Shown here: in pieces, positions 14,442 through 22,753 of the stretch
Numbering within the stretch: position 1 is the first letter of the stretch
Layout: every line of letters starts with the position of its first letter
Assembly (NCBI GenBank): GCA_041588495.1
Contig: JBFGWM010000015.1
Location: forward strand, 1-23,895
DNA from: JBFGWM01 sp041588495
GTDB lineage: Bacteria; Pseudomonadota; Gammaproteobacteria; Pseudomonadales; JBFGWM01
Reading direction: 5' to 3'
DNA: 23,895 bases
Made by a program: the position numbers and the translations under genes
Notes under the pieces: model-generated
Databases searched by the model: none
Seen by the model: the letters and a program-made list of their open reading frames with translations, nothing else
Told to the model about the DNA's origin: nothing

Positions 14442-14990
14442 ATGGACAGGCAGGTACTCAAATACAGGATCATCGGTGCCCTGGTGCTGCTTTCCATCGG
14501 CGTGATCTTCCTGCCCATGATCCTGGATGGCCGCAACCCGGTCCTCGAGGAGGAAAGTCCGCTGCCGCCCCGCCCGGCGACCGCCACGTTCGGAAGTTAC
14601 GAGCCCCGGCAGGTCGAATGGGCCGAGGACACCCGCCACGACCCCTGGGCCGACGTGGACCGCGTCGAGGAAACCCCGCCTGACCCGGAAAAGCCCGAGG
14701 TGCCCGACAGCGAGCTTCCGAAACGACCGGCGCTGCAGGAAAACGGCCTCCCCGAGGCCTGGGCGGTACAGCTCGCGACGTTTTCCAGGGCCGAGAATGC
14801 CACGGCGCTCAGCACCCGCCTGCGCAAGGCCGGTTATCACGCCTATGAACAAGAAGTGCAGACCGCCGGCGGAACCATGGTCCGGGTTTTCGTGGGTCCG
14901 GAGATGGTGGCCACCCACGCCCGCGAACTGCGAGACAAACTGGGGAAGGAATTCAAGCTCAAGGGCATCGTGGTCCGCTTCCGCCCCTGA
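14442..14990 (+). CDS. dedD: SPOR-domain membrane protein, DedD-like
   Basis: This 182-residue protein has an N-terminal transmembrane helix at about 10-28 (IIGALVLLSIGVIFLPMIL). A Pro- and acid-rich periplasmic linker follows. The C-terminal SPOR domain, about residues 105-182, begins AWAVQLATFSRAENATALST and ends in GIVVRFRP. SPOR domains bind septal peptidoglycan stripped of stem peptides, and DedD is a non-essential division protein. The short cytoplasmic N-terminus plus single helix and the position between folC and cvpA match dedD of related bacteria. The ATG is three bases after the folC stop. Confidence 0.88.
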   Translation: MDRQVLKYRIIGALVLLSIGVIFLPMILDGRNPVLEEESPLPPRPATATFGSYEPRQVEWAEDTRHDPWADVDRVEETPPDPEKPEVPDSELPKRPALQENGLPEAWAVQLATFSRAENATALSTRLRKAGYHAYEQEVQTAGGTMVRVFVGPEMVATHARELRDKLGKEFKLKGIVVRFRP

Positions 14991-15018
14991 CCTGGCGTTT
15001 AGGCCCGACGGCTTTTTC

Positions 15019-15027
15019 TGGTAAAAT
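15019..15027 (+). promoter_or_regulatory. extended -10 promoter for cvpA-purF
   Basis: TGGTAAAAT at 15019-15027 is an extended -10 element (TGn followed by TAAAAT, 5/6 to consensus) in an AT-rich stretch after dedD. A poor -35 (TTTAGG at 14998-15003, spacer 18) is normal for this promoter type. Transcription would start about 28 bases before the cvpA TTG, giving purF and cvpA a promoter of their own. Confidence 0.55.
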
Positions 15028-15061
15028 GACCGCCTTCCCGGGCATTTGCGTACCCTGAGAC

Positions 15062-15622
15062 TTGGCCGAACTTCCTTTCAACTGGGCCGACTGGATCATC
15101 ATCGCGGTCACCCTGTTCTCCATGCTGATCAGCGTGATCCGCGGTTTCGTGCGCGAGGCGCTGTCCCTGGCCACCTGGGTGGCCGCATTCCTGGTCGCAC
15201 GGATTTTCACCCCGGAGCTTGAACCGCGGCTCGTGGACTACATCGAAACGCCCAGCGTGCGCATGGCGGTCGCCTTCGCCGCGCTATTTTTTGCTACGCT
15301 GATCGCCGGTTCCATCATAAACTTCCTGGTAGGACAGTTGGTCAAGGCGACCGGCCTGAGCGGCACCGACCGCCTGCTCGGCATCGTCTTCGGCTTCGCG
15401 AGAGGCGTGGTCCTGTTCGTCGTCGCGGTGGCGCTTCTGAAGCTCACCCCGGCGCCTCGCGACCCCTGGTGGGGCCAGTCGGTGATCATTCCCCACCTCG
15501 AAATCGTCGAGGACTGGTCAAGGCAGAATTTCGGCGACATCCTCGAGGGACTCGAGGAAAAGGCGCAAACCGCGGTTCCCGTGCCGGGAACCAGTCAGCA
15601 GGGCAACCGGGTGGAAGGCTGA
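15062..15622 (+). CDS. cvpA: CvpA-family inner-membrane protein
   Basis: CvpA is a small polytopic inner-membrane protein needed for colicin V export in E. coli and linked to envelope stress tolerance. Its molecular function is unsettled. The 186-residue protein shows about four hydrophobic helices at residues 8-25, 35-50, 65-85 and 102-125. It has the family-defining NWADWIIIAVTLFSMLISVI and RGFVREALSLATWVAAFLVA, and a soluble tail. The start is TTG at 15062; the next ATG lies inside the first helix, so TTG fits best although the ribosome site is weak. purF begins seven bases after its stop, the usual cvpA-purF pairing. Confidence 0.9.
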   Translation: MAELPFNWADWIIIAVTLFSMLISVIRGFVREALSLATWVAAFLVARIFTPELEPRLVDYIETPSVRMAVAFAALFFATLIAGSIINFLVGQLVKATGLSGTDRLLGIVFGFARGVVLFVVAVALLKLTPAPRDPWWGQSVIIPHLEIVEDWSRQNFGDILEGLEEKAQTAVPVPGTSQQGNRVEG

Positions 15623-15629
15623 GACTAGC

Positions 15630-17156
15630 ATGTGTGGAATCGTCGGAATTGTCGCCAAGACACCGGTCAACCAGGCCATCTATGACGCCCTGACCGTGCT
15701 CCAGCACCGTGGCCAGGATGCGGCCGGAATCGTCACCTGCGAGGACGGCAAGCTGCACCTGCGCAAGAACAACGGGCTGGTCCGCGACGTGTTCCGCACC
15801 CGCCACATGCAGCGCCTCGCGGGCAACATGGGCATCGGGCACGTGCGCTATCCCACTGCCGGTTCGCAGAGTTCCGCGGAGGCACAGCCGTTCTACGTCA
15901 ATTCGCCCTACGGCATCACCCTGGCCCACAACGGCAACCTGACCAACTCCGGCGACCTGTCCGTGGCCCTGTTCAATTCCGACCTGCGGCACATCAACAC
16001 GCAGTCGGACTCCGAGGTGCTGCTCAACGTGTTCGCCCATGAACTGCAGAAGCTCGGCAAGCTGCGCCCGTCCCCGGAGGAGATCTTCGAGGCGGTGCGC
16101 GGGGTGCACCGGCGCTGCAGCGGCGCCTACGCGGTGGTGGCGATGATCACCGGGTATGGCATCGTCGGCTTCCGCGACCCCCACGGCGTACGACCCATCG
16201 TGTTCGGCAAGCGGGAGACCGCCGACGGGCCCGAATACATGATCGCCTCGGAATCCGTGGCACTCGATGTGCTCGGGTTCAAGCTGGTGCGCGACATCGA
16301 GCCGGGGGAGGCCGTCTACATCGAGAGCGACGGCGGGCTGCATACCCGCCAGTGCGCGCGCAAGCCGCAGCGGACGCCGTGCATCTTCGAGTACGTCTAC
16401 CTGGCGCGGCCGGACACCATCATCGACGGCATTTCCGTGTACAAGGCGCGCCTGCGCATGGGCGAGCGCCTGGCCGACACCATCAAGCGCTTGCGACCGG
16501 ATCACGACATCGACGTGGTGATCCCGATTCCGGACACCAGCCGCACCGCGGCCATGCAGCTCGCCTACGAACTGGGTGTGAAGTACCGCGAGGGGTTCAT
16601 CAAGAACCGCTACATCGGGCGCACCTTCATCATGCCCGGGCAGCAGATGCGCAGACGCTCGGTACGCCAGAAGCTCAACGCCATCGACCTCGAGTTCCGC
16701 GACAAGAACGTGATGCTGGTCGATGATTCCATCGTGCGCGGCACCACTTCCCGGCAGATCATCCAGATCGCCCGCGAGGCGGGCGCTCGACGGGTTTACT
16801 TCGCGTCCGCGGCGCCACCGGTGCGCTATCCCAACGTGTACGGTATCGACATGCCCGCCGCAGAGGAACTGATCGCCCACGACCGCAGCGTCGAAGAGGT
16901 TTGCAACCTGATCGGCGCCGACTGGCTGGTGTACCAGGAACTCGAGGACCTGATCGCGGCGGCCACCGAGGGCAACCCGACCATCAAGCGTTTCGACTGC
17001 TCGGTGTTCACCGGCGACTACGTGACCGGTGACATCAATGAGCATTACCTGAACCAGATCGCCCACGACCGCAGCGACAAGTCGAAGTCGGCCCGCGAAG
17101 CCGACCACCGTGGCGAGGAGACCGACGCGCCCATCGAACTTCACAACGACGTCTGA
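15630..17156 (+). CDS. purF: amidophosphoribosyltransferase
   Basis: PurF makes 5-phosphoribosylamine from PRPP and glutamine, the first step of purine synthesis. The 508-residue protein starts MCGIVGIV, so the N-terminal-nucleophile cysteine is C2 with no propeptide, as in the E. coli-type enzyme. The glutaminase domain includes LQHRGQDAAGI, IGHVRYPTAGS and LAHNGNLTN. The phosphoribosyltransferase domain includes FIKNRYIGRTFI and the PRPP loop VMLVDDSIVRGTTS. GGAAGG lies 11 bases before the ATG. The C-terminal tail, about 25 residues after IAHDR, is hydrophilic and variable. It probably shares the promoter before cvpA. Confidence 0.97.
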   Translation: MCGIVGIVAKTPVNQAIYDALTVLQHRGQDAAGIVTCEDGKLHLRKNNGLVRDVFRTRHMQRLAGNMGIGHVRYPTAGSQSSAEAQPFYVNSPYGITLAHNGNLTNSGDLSVALFNSDLRHINTQSDSEVLLNVFAHELQKLGKLRPSPEEIFEAVRGVHRRCSGAYAVVAMITGYGIVGFRDPHGVRPIVFGKRETADGPEYMIASESVALDVLGFKLVRDIEPGEAVYIESDGGLHTRQCARKPQRTPCIFEYVYLARPDTIIDGISVYKARLRMGERLADTIKRLRPDHDIDVVIPIPDTSRTAAMQLAYELGVKYREGFIKNRYIGRTFIMPGQQMRRRSVRQKLNAIDLEFRDKNVMLVDDSIVRGTTSRQIIQIAREAGARRVYFASAAPPVRYPNVYGIDMPAAEELIAHDRSVEEVCNLIGADWLVYQELEDLIAAATEGNPTIKRFDCSVFTGDYVTGDINEHYLNQIAHDRSDKSKSAREADHRGEETDAPIELHNDV

Positions 17157-17189
17157 GCCAGCGCCGGGCGTCTAAGGCAGCGATATTCC

Positions 17190-18434
17190 ATGACTTCCAG
17201 GAAACCCGGGCCGGAACGGCCCGAACGGCTCGACCCGGACCTGTCCGGGACGCGCGCCGCGACCCGCGCGGTACGGGCCGGCGGCAGGCGCACGCCGGAG
17301 GGCGAACACCGGGAGCCGATCTTCGCCACCTCCAGTTTCGTGTTCACCAGCGCACGCGAGGCAGCCGCGCGCTTCGCCGGGGATGAGCCCGGCAACATTT
17401 ACTCCCGCTTCACCAATCCCACGGTGCGCGCCTTCGAGGAGCGCGTCGCGGCGCTGGAGGGGGCGGAACGGGCGGTGGCGACATCCTCCGGGATGGCGGC
17501 CATCCTGTCGACCTGCATGGCGCTGCTCAAGGCCGGCGACCACGTGGTCTGCTCACGCTCCGTGTTCGGCACCACCACCGTGTTGTTCGAGAAATACCTG
17601 TCCCGCTTCGGCATCGAAACCAGTTTCGTGTCGCAGACCGACGTCGCGGAATGGCGCGCCGCGATGCGCCCGCAAACCCGGCTGCTGTACCTCGAATCAC
17701 CGTCGAATCCACTTTGTTACCTTGCCGACATCCCGGCCATCGCGGCGGTGGCGAAGGAGGGTGATGCGCTGCTGGTGGTCGACAACGTGTTCTGGACCCC
17801 GGCCATCCAGCAGCCCCTGGAGCTGGGCGCCGACCTGGTACTGCATTCGGCCACCAAGTACCTGGACGGCCAGGGCCGCTGCGTCGGCGGGGTGGTGTGC
17901 GGCCCTGACAATGTGATGGAGGAGATTTTCGGCTTCCTGCGTTCGGGAGGAACCTCGCTGAGCCCCTTCAACGCCTGGATCTTCCAGGGCGGCCTGGAGA
18001 CCCTCGACGTGCGCATGCGCGCCCACAGCGCCAACGCAATGGACGTGGCGCGCTGGCTCGAGGACCAGCCGGAGGTGGAGACCGTGTTCTACCCGGGACT
18101 GGCCTCGCACCCCCATCACGAACTGGCCCGCACCCAGATGCGCAGCGACCTGCCGGCGCCGTGTTTCGGCGGGGTGATCGCGTTCCGCGTGCAGGGCGGA
18201 CAGGAAGAGGCCTGGCGCTGCATCGACGCCACCCGCATGGTGTCCATCACCGCCAACCTGGGCGACGTGCGTACCACGCTCACCCACCCGGCCACGACCA
18301 CCCACGGCCGCCTTTCCGATGCGGAGAAGCAGGCCGCCGGAATCACCGCCAACCTGCTGCGCGTCGCCGTTGGTCTCGAGGACCCGGAGGACGTCAAGGC
18401 GGACCTGCGGCGCGGGCTGGATGACATACGGTAA
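17190..18434 (+). CDS. metZ: O-succinylhomoserine sulfhydrylase
   Basis: MetZ converts O-succinylhomoserine and sulfide directly to homocysteine in methionine synthesis. It is a PLP enzyme of the Cys/Met metabolism fold, 414 residues long. Seen are the N-terminal EPIFATSSFVF, IYSRFTNPTVRAFEERVAAL, the PLP-stacking SSGMAAIL, VVDNVFWTP, the PLP lysine K223 in HSATKYLDGQGR, and SLGD-like TANLGDVRTTLTHPATTTHG. Motifs alone cannot fully exclude a cystathionine gamma-synthase, but the purF-metZ neighbourhood is that of Pseudomonas MetZ. AAGGCAG precedes the ATG. asd in the same window supplies the homoserine branch. Confidence 0.9.
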   Translation: MTSRKPGPERPERLDPDLSGTRAATRAVRAGGRRTPEGEHREPIFATSSFVFTSAREAAARFAGDEPGNIYSRFTNPTVRAFEERVAALEGAERAVATSSGMAAILSTCMALLKAGDHVVCSRSVFGTTTVLFEKYLSRFGIETSFVSQTDVAEWRAAMRPQTRLLYLESPSNPLCYLADIPAIAAVAKEGDALLVVDNVFWTPAIQQPLELGADLVLHSATKYLDGQGRCVGGVVCGPDNVMEEIFGFLRSGGTSLSPFNAWIFQGGLETLDVRMRAHSANAMDVARWLEDQPEVETVFYPGLASHPHHELARTQMRSDLPAPCFGGVIAFRVQGGQEEAWRCIDATRMVSITANLGDVRTTLTHPATTTHGRLSDAEKQAAGITANLLRVAVGLEDPEDVKADLRRGLDDIR

Positions 18435-18496
18435 TCCCGGCCCCGTGTGAATGCCCTAGACTGAATTAAACACGCAGCCTGCAGGGGAACACCGGC

Positions 18497-19420
18497 TTGC
18501 CCAGGGACAAGATCGAGGCCGCCGTCGCTGAAATCGGCACCGTCGTGCTGGGCAAGGATCACCAGATCCGCCTCGCCCTGGCGTGCCTTTTCGCCGGCGG
18601 GCACCTGCTGATCGAGGATCTCCCGGGGATGGGCAAGACCACCCTGTCCCAGGCCCTGGCGCGGGTACTCGGCCTGTCCTACAACCGCGTGCAGTTCACC
18701 AGCGACCTGTTGCCCGCCGACATCCTCGGCATTTCGATCTACGAGCGCGACAGCGGCACGTTCAAGTTTCACCCCGGGCCCATTTTCGCCCAGGTGGTGC
18801 TGGCCGACGAGATCAACCGCGCCACCCCCAAGACCCAGAGCGCGCTGCTGGAGGCGATGGAGGAGCGCCAGGCCACCATCGAGGGGGTCACCCGGCCACT
18901 GCCGCAGCCGTTCTTCGTGATCGCCACCCAGAACCCGGTCACCCATGCCGGAACCTACCCGCTTCCCGAGTCCCAGCTTGACCGCTTCCTGATGCGCATC
19001 GAGCTGGGGTATCCGGACCCGGCCGCGGAGCGCGACCTGATGCGTGGCGAGGACCGGCGCGACATGCTGGAGCACCTCGAGGTCCGCGTGGAGGCCGACG
19101 AACTGCCCAGGATTCGCCGCGCGGTCCGCGAGGTCAACGCGTCTGAGGCCCTGCTGGACTACCTGCAACGCATCGTGCAGCAAACCCGCTCCGGTCGCGA
19201 GTACTCCTTTGGCCTCTCGCCCCGCGGCTCCCTCGCGCTACTGGCCTGTGCGCGCTCCTGGGCCTTCATGGAAGGGCGCGACCACGTGGTCCCGGAAGAC
19301 GTGCAGGCGGTGCTGCCATCAGTGGTCGAGCATCGGCTGCGCGAGAGCGCGGACCACACCGGCCACGGCGGGGAGGCGCTCGCGCAGCGCCTGCTGGCAA
19401 CGGTCGACGTGGTCGGCTGA
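18497..19420 (+). CDS. MoxR-family AAA+ ATPase
   Basis: This 307-residue MoxR ATPase is thought to act as a chaperone that activates or assembles a partner complex, usually with a DUF58/VWA protein. Walker A is PGMGKTT (residues 43-49). Walker B is VVLADEIN with D104-E105. The sensor-1-type IATQNPVTHAGTYPLPESQLDRFL and a C-terminal lid domain (GLSPRGSLALL, then DHVVPEDVQAVLPSV) are typical. The start is TTG at 18497 with AGGGGA eight bases upstream, and no other start keeps the N-terminus. The DUF58 gene follows after 19 bp, then the transglutaminase gene, forming one probable operon. The true substrate is unknown. Confidence 0.92.
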   Translation: MPRDKIEAAVAEIGTVVLGKDHQIRLALACLFAGGHLLIEDLPGMGKTTLSQALARVLGLSYNRVQFTSDLLPADILGISIYERDSGTFKFHPGPIFAQVVLADEINRATPKTQSALLEAMEERQATIEGVTRPLPQPFFVIATQNPVTHAGTYPLPESQLDRFLMRIELGYPDPAAERDLMRGEDRRDMLEHLEVRVEADELPRIRRAVREVNASEALLDYLQRIVQQTRSGREYSFGLSPRGSLALLACARSWAFMEGRDHVVPEDVQAVLPSVVEHRLRESADHTGHGGEALAQRLLATVDVVG

Positions 19421-19439
19421 GGGCCGCGCGGACTCCCCG

Positions 19440-20444
19440 ATGCCTGCCACGGCGAGCCCGATCCGCATTCTCCTGCACCCCTGGCAGGTGTTGCGCGGTT
19501 TCGCCCGGCAACAGTTCGAGCAATGGCTGGACCGGCGCATCCGCCCCCGGCACCAGGTGGTGCTCGACCAGCGCCGGATTTTCATCATGCCCAACCGCTT
19601 CGGCGGCTGGTTCGGCATGCTCCTGCTCATCCTGCTGCTGTCATCGATCAACTACCAGAACAACCTGTCCTTCGGTCTCACCTTCATGCTGGCCAGCCTG
19701 TTCGTGGTGACCGTGCTGCACACCTTCCGCAACATGTCCGGGCTGCACATTACCGCCGGCGACAGCCAGCCGGCGTTCGTCGGGGAGGATGCCGCCTTCA
19801 CCGTGATCTTCACGCGCCAGGGCGCCCGCCAGTACGAGGCGATCTACGCCCAGTGGCCCGAGGGTCCACGGCAATCGGTGGACCTGGTCGAGGAAAGCGA
19901 GGCGCGGGTGCACCTCTACACGCCGGCGAAGCAGCGCGGCATCCTGCGTCCCGGACGCATGCTGGTGGAGACCTTCTACCCGGCGGGGATGATCCGCGCC
20001 TGGTCGTGGGTCGATCTCGGCATGGAGGCGATCGTCTACCCGAAGCCGATCGAGACCGGCCCGGTTCCCGCCGCGGCGGGCAGCGAGGAGGAGGGCGATC
20101 ACACCGCGGGGACCGGCTCCGATGACTACGCGGGCATCCGCGAGTACCGCACCGGCGATTCGCTCAAGCACGTCGTGTGGCGCACCTGGGCCCGCGGCCA
20201 GGGTCTGCACACCAAGGAGTTCGAGGCCCGCCTCGACCGCCGCACCTGGCTCGACTGGGACTACTTTCCGGGCATGGACCGCGAGAACCGGCTGTCCCGG
20301 CTGTGCTACTGGGTCCTGCAGTACGACCGCAAGCGGGCTGAGTACGGGCTGCGCCTGCCCGGGCAGGAGATCGGCCCCGGCATCGGACCGGAACACCGCG
20401 ACCGCTGCCTGCGCGCACTTGCGCTGTTCGAGGTGGACGCATGA
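19440..20444 (+). CDS. DUF58-family membrane protein
   Basis: The 334-residue protein has two hydrophobic helices at about residues 56-90 (GMLLLILLLSSINYQ and LTFMLASLFVVTVLHTF) followed by a soluble domain. The DUF58 signature is DYAGIREYRTGDSLKHVVW (about residues 225-245), with RTWARGQGLHTKEFE next to it. DUF58 proteins accompany MoxR ATPases and are presumed partners. I chose the ATG at 19440; the frame is open further upstream into moxR, but that part is a shadow. The ribosome site is weak, suggesting translational coupling to moxR. It overlaps the next gene by ATGA. Confidence 0.88.
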   Translation: MPATASPIRILLHPWQVLRGFARQQFEQWLDRRIRPRHQVVLDQRRIFIMPNRFGGWFGMLLLILLLSSINYQNNLSFGLTFMLASLFVVTVLHTFRNMSGLHITAGDSQPAFVGEDAAFTVIFTRQGARQYEAIYAQWPEGPRQSVDLVEESEARVHLYTPAKQRGILRPGRMLVETFYPAGMIRAWSWVDLGMEAIVYPKPIETGPVPAAAGSEEEGDHTAGTGSDDYAGIREYRTGDSLKHVVWRTWARGQGLHTKEFEARLDRRTWLDWDYFPGMDRENRLSRLCYWVLQYDRKRAEYGLRLPGQEIGPGIGPEHRDRCLRALALFEVDA

Positions 20445-22507
20445 GCAGCGCCGCGAAAGGCGATTTCCAGATTCCACGCAACAGCCTGTACTGGCTGCTC
20501 ACCGCGCAATTCGTGGTTATTGTTCCGCACCTGGAACGCATCCCGGCCTGGGTGCTCGGGGTGCTGCTGATCTGCGGCGTGTGGCGGGTGATGATCTTTC
20601 GCGGCCAGTGGACCTATCCGCCGACGCGGCTGCGCATCATGCTGGTAATCGTCGCGATGCTGGCCATCGTGTTCCAGTTCCGGCCCCTGCTCGGGCTCGA
20701 GGCGATGGTGGCCATGTTGCTCACCGCGTTTTCCCTCAAGCTGCTGGAGATGCGTCAGCAGCGCGACGCGTTCCTGGTGATCATGCTCGGCTACTTCATC
20801 ATCATGACCGAGTTCCTGTTCGAGCAGGGCATGCTGGTCGCCACCTACATGGTGTTCGCGTTCATCGTCATCACCGCGGCCATGATCGGACTCAACCAGA
20901 CGCGCACCCACCTGCGCCCCATGCGTACCTTACGCCTGGCGCTGGTGCTGACCGCGCAGAGTATTCCGGTGATGATCGTCGTGTTCATCATGTTCCCACG
21001 CGTGTCCCCCCTGTGGGCCGTCAACAGCACCCAGGCATCGGCCACAACGGGCATGAGCGAGACCATGTCGCCGGGCGACATCGCCAAGCTCGGCCAGTCG
21101 ACCCGGGTGGCCTTCCGGGCCACGTTCAAGGAGCCGATCCCGCCGCGCAGGCAGTTGTACTGGCGCGGTCTGGTGATGTCCGAATTCGACGGACGCACCT
21201 GGCGGCGCGGTCCGCAGGATACCGAGCAGGCCTTCCGCATCGACTGGAGCGGCGCCGACATCCCGCGCTTCGCCGAGTACTTCGGCCGCATGCGCGCACC
21301 GATCCGCTACGATGTCATCCTCGAACCCACCGGCCGCCAGTGGCTGTTCGGCCTCGCGGTTGCCCGCTCCCGCACGGTGGGCGTGGGCGTGACCGCGGAC
21401 GCGCGGCTGATCAGCCAGGTTCCGGTGACCAGCAAGTTCCGCTATGACGTGGTGTCCTACCGGGATTACATCCTGGAACCACGGCTCAGCCCGGCCTCCC
21501 TGCGCCACAAGATCCGCATACCCAGTGACGGCAACCGTCGTGCACGGGTGTTTGCCGAAGAACTGCTGAACCAGTCCGGCTCGCGGGAAGCCTACATCAA
21601 CCGGGTGCTCGATTATTTCCGCCTCGAGCCGTTCGCATACACGCTGCAACCCCCGTTGCTGGGCGAAAACCCGGTCGACCAGTTCCTGTTCGAGACCCGT
21701 CGCGGCTTCTGCGAACACTACGCCAGCGCGTTCGCCTTCCTGATGCGGGCTGCCGGAATCCCCGCGCGCATCGTGGCCGGGTACCAGGGCGGCGAGTACA
21801 GCGCCGATCGCAGCTACCTGGTGGTGCGCGACTCGGATGCCCACGCCTGGGTCGAGGTTTGGCTGGAGGGTCGCGGCTGGATGCGCTTCGATCCCACCGC
21901 CGAGGTCTCCCCGGATCGCATTGACCTCGGCCTGGAGGTCGCCGCCGAGGCTGAACTGGACCAGTTGTCGCCGCTGTCGCCCCTGAGATACCGGAACATC
22001 GGCGTGATCAACTGGATCCGCCTGCGCATGGATTTGCTCAATTATTACTGGTCGCGCATGGTGCTGGGGTACGACCGTGAGTCCCAGGCGGATTTCTTCA
22101 GTCGTTGGTTCGGCGAGGTGGACTGGCGCAAGACCACGGTGATCATGGTCGGCCTGGTCTCGGCGCTGTACCTGCTGACCGCCCTCAGCCTGCTGCGCAA
22201 GCGGGCGGTGAAGAAACGCGACCCGGTCACCGAATCCTACCTGCGCTTCTGCCGCAAGCTGGAACGCATCGGGGTGGTGCGGCGACCCGACGAGGGCCCG
22301 GTGGATTTCGCCCGGCGCGCGAAGCAGCGTCTGCCGTCCATGGCGGAAGAGATCGACGCCATCACCGGTGACTACGTGGCGCTCGCCTATGCCAGCCCCG
22401 AACACGCCGAGCGCGACGAGACCCGCTTCCGCCGCCTGCGCCAGCGAATCCGCCAGTTGCGCCGTCCGGGCCGCCGTCGCGGCTCCCACGGCGTCGGCGC
22501 CGCTTGA
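20441..22507 (+). CDS. tgpA: TgpA-like membrane transglutaminase (DUF3488/DUF4129)
   Basis: The 688-residue protein has an N-terminal block of about five or six transmembrane helices (residues 18-190; DUF3488) and a periplasmic transglutaminase-like domain. A further helix lies near 567-585 (VIMVGLVSALYLLTALSLL), followed by a cytoplasmic DUF4129-like tail. The catalytic triad is intact: C424 in RRGFCEHYASAF, H468 in SDAHAWVEVW and D484 in MRFDPTAE. The Cys-His-Asp spacing of 44 and 16 residues equals what I recall for the essential TgpA of Pseudomonas aeruginosa. Its substrate is unknown, but the topology points to envelope protein or peptidoglycan chemistry. The start overlaps the DUF58 stop. 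Confidence 0.9.
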   Translation: MSSAAKGDFQIPRNSLYWLLTAQFVVIVPHLERIPAWVLGVLLICGVWRVMIFRGQWTYPPTRLRIMLVIVAMLAIVFQFRPLLGLEAMVAMLLTAFSLKLLEMRQQRDAFLVIMLGYFIIMTEFLFEQGMLVATYMVFAFIVITAAMIGLNQTRTHLRPMRTLRLALVLTAQSIPVMIVVFIMFPRVSPLWAVNSTQASATTGMSETMSPGDIAKLGQSTRVAFRATFKEPIPPRRQLYWRGLVMSEFDGRTWRRGPQDTEQAFRIDWSGADIPRFAEYFGRMRAPIRYDVILEPTGRQWLFGLAVARSRTVGVGVTADARLISQVPVTSKFRYDVVSYRDYILEPRLSPASLRHKIRIPSDGNRRARVFAEELLNQSGSREAYINRVLDYFRLEPFAYTLQPPLLGENPVDQFLFETRRGFCEHYASAFAFLMRAAGIPARIVAGYQGGEYSADRSYLVVRDSDAHAWVEVWLEGRGWMRFDPTAEVSPDRIDLGLEVAAEAELDQLSPLSPLRYRNIGVINWIRLRMDLLNYYWSRMVLGYDRESQADFFSRWFGEVDWRKTTVIMVGLVSALYLLTALSLLRKRAVKKRDPVTESYLRFCRKLERIGVVRRPDEGPVDFARRAKQRLPSMAEEIDAITGDYVALAYASPEHAERDETRFRRLRQRIRQLRRPGRRRGSHGVGAA

Positions 22508-22532
22508 ACCCGGACCCCGGGAGTGGTAACTT
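22504..22532 (+). promoter_or_regulatory. candidate promoter for tRNA-Val
   Basis: TTGAAC (22504-22509, overlapping the tgpA stop) and TAACTT (22527-22532) are 17 bp apart, and the -10 lies 16 bp before the tRNA. The sequence after the -10 is C-rich, as in stringently controlled stable-RNA promoters. The -10 is weak, and a 5-bp hairpin (CCCGG-ACC-CCGGG, 22509-22521) lies between the boxes. Confidence 0.35.
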
Positions 22533-22548
22533 TCGCACCCTCTTGAGC

Positions 22549-22625
22549 AGGCGCGTAGCTCAGTTGGTTAGAGCACCACCTTGACATGGTGGGGGTCGTT
22601 GGTTCGAATCCAATCGCGCCTACCA
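22549..22625 (+). tRNA. tRNA-Val (anticodon GAC)
   Basis: A complete cloverleaf folds by eye. The acceptor AGGCGCG (22549-22555) pairs with CGCGCCT (22615-22621). The D-stem is GCTC/GAGC and the anticodon stem CCACC/GGTGG encloses TTGACAT, so the anticodon at 22583-22585 is GAC (valine, GUC/GUU codons). The T-stem GTTGG/CCAAT encloses TTCGAAT. The discriminator is A and CCA is encoded (22623-22625). The 77-nt length is normal. No second tRNA follows. Confidence 0.97.
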
Positions 22626-22700
22626 ATTCCTGGTCCCCGATTAAGTTCCCCGACGCCCCTCCCTGGGCACCTCCATCAAGACGCGTCCAGGAAATCCGAC

Positions 22701-22716
22701 TGGCACCAAAACTGCA
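22701..22716 (+). promoter_or_regulatory. sigma-54 (RpoN) promoter of the ANTAR regulator gene
   Basis: TGGCACCAAAACTGCA fits the -24/-12 consensus TGGCACG-N4-TTGCW, with the invariant GG (22702-22703) and GC (22714-22715) at correct spacing. Only two of the non-invariant positions differ. Transcription would start near 22727, about 27 bases before the ATG at 22754. This implies activation by an enhancer-binding protein, most likely NtrC given the gene controlled. Upstream sites would fall in or near the tRNA gene; I see no clear NtrC site. Confidence 0.7.
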
Positions 22717-22753
22717 TGAGTGACTTCCGTCAGCATTGCCGGATCTCACCCAG

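Noticed and set aside
12225..14918. 897-residue minus-strand open frame opposite accD, folC and dedD
   Set aside because: It spans three well-supported plus-strand genes, has shadow-like His/Arg/Gly composition and no recognisable domain.
14991..15018. Possible terminator after dedD (GCC-CGAC-GGC then TTTTT)
   Set aside because: The stem is only three to four base pairs, too short for an intrinsic terminator.
15034..15058. PurR-like half-site (TTTGCGT) before cvpA-purF
   Set aside because: Only the right half matches the 16-bp PurR palindrome; PurR is not expected outside enteric-like lineages.
15486..17144. 552-residue minus-strand open frame opposite purF; similar long frames opposite leuC (1427-2872) and tgpA (20930-22489)
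   Set aside because: Antisense shadows of conserved genes; no motifs.
18435..18496. Possible promoter in the metZ-moxR gap (AT-rich GAATTAAAC)
   Set aside because: No -35 at acceptable spacing; a promoter is likely somewhere here but I cannot place it.
22574..22594. NtrC-like CACC..GGTG dyad upstream of the sigma-54 promoter
   Set aside because: It is the anticodon stem of tRNA-Val and its spacing differs from the NtrC consensus.
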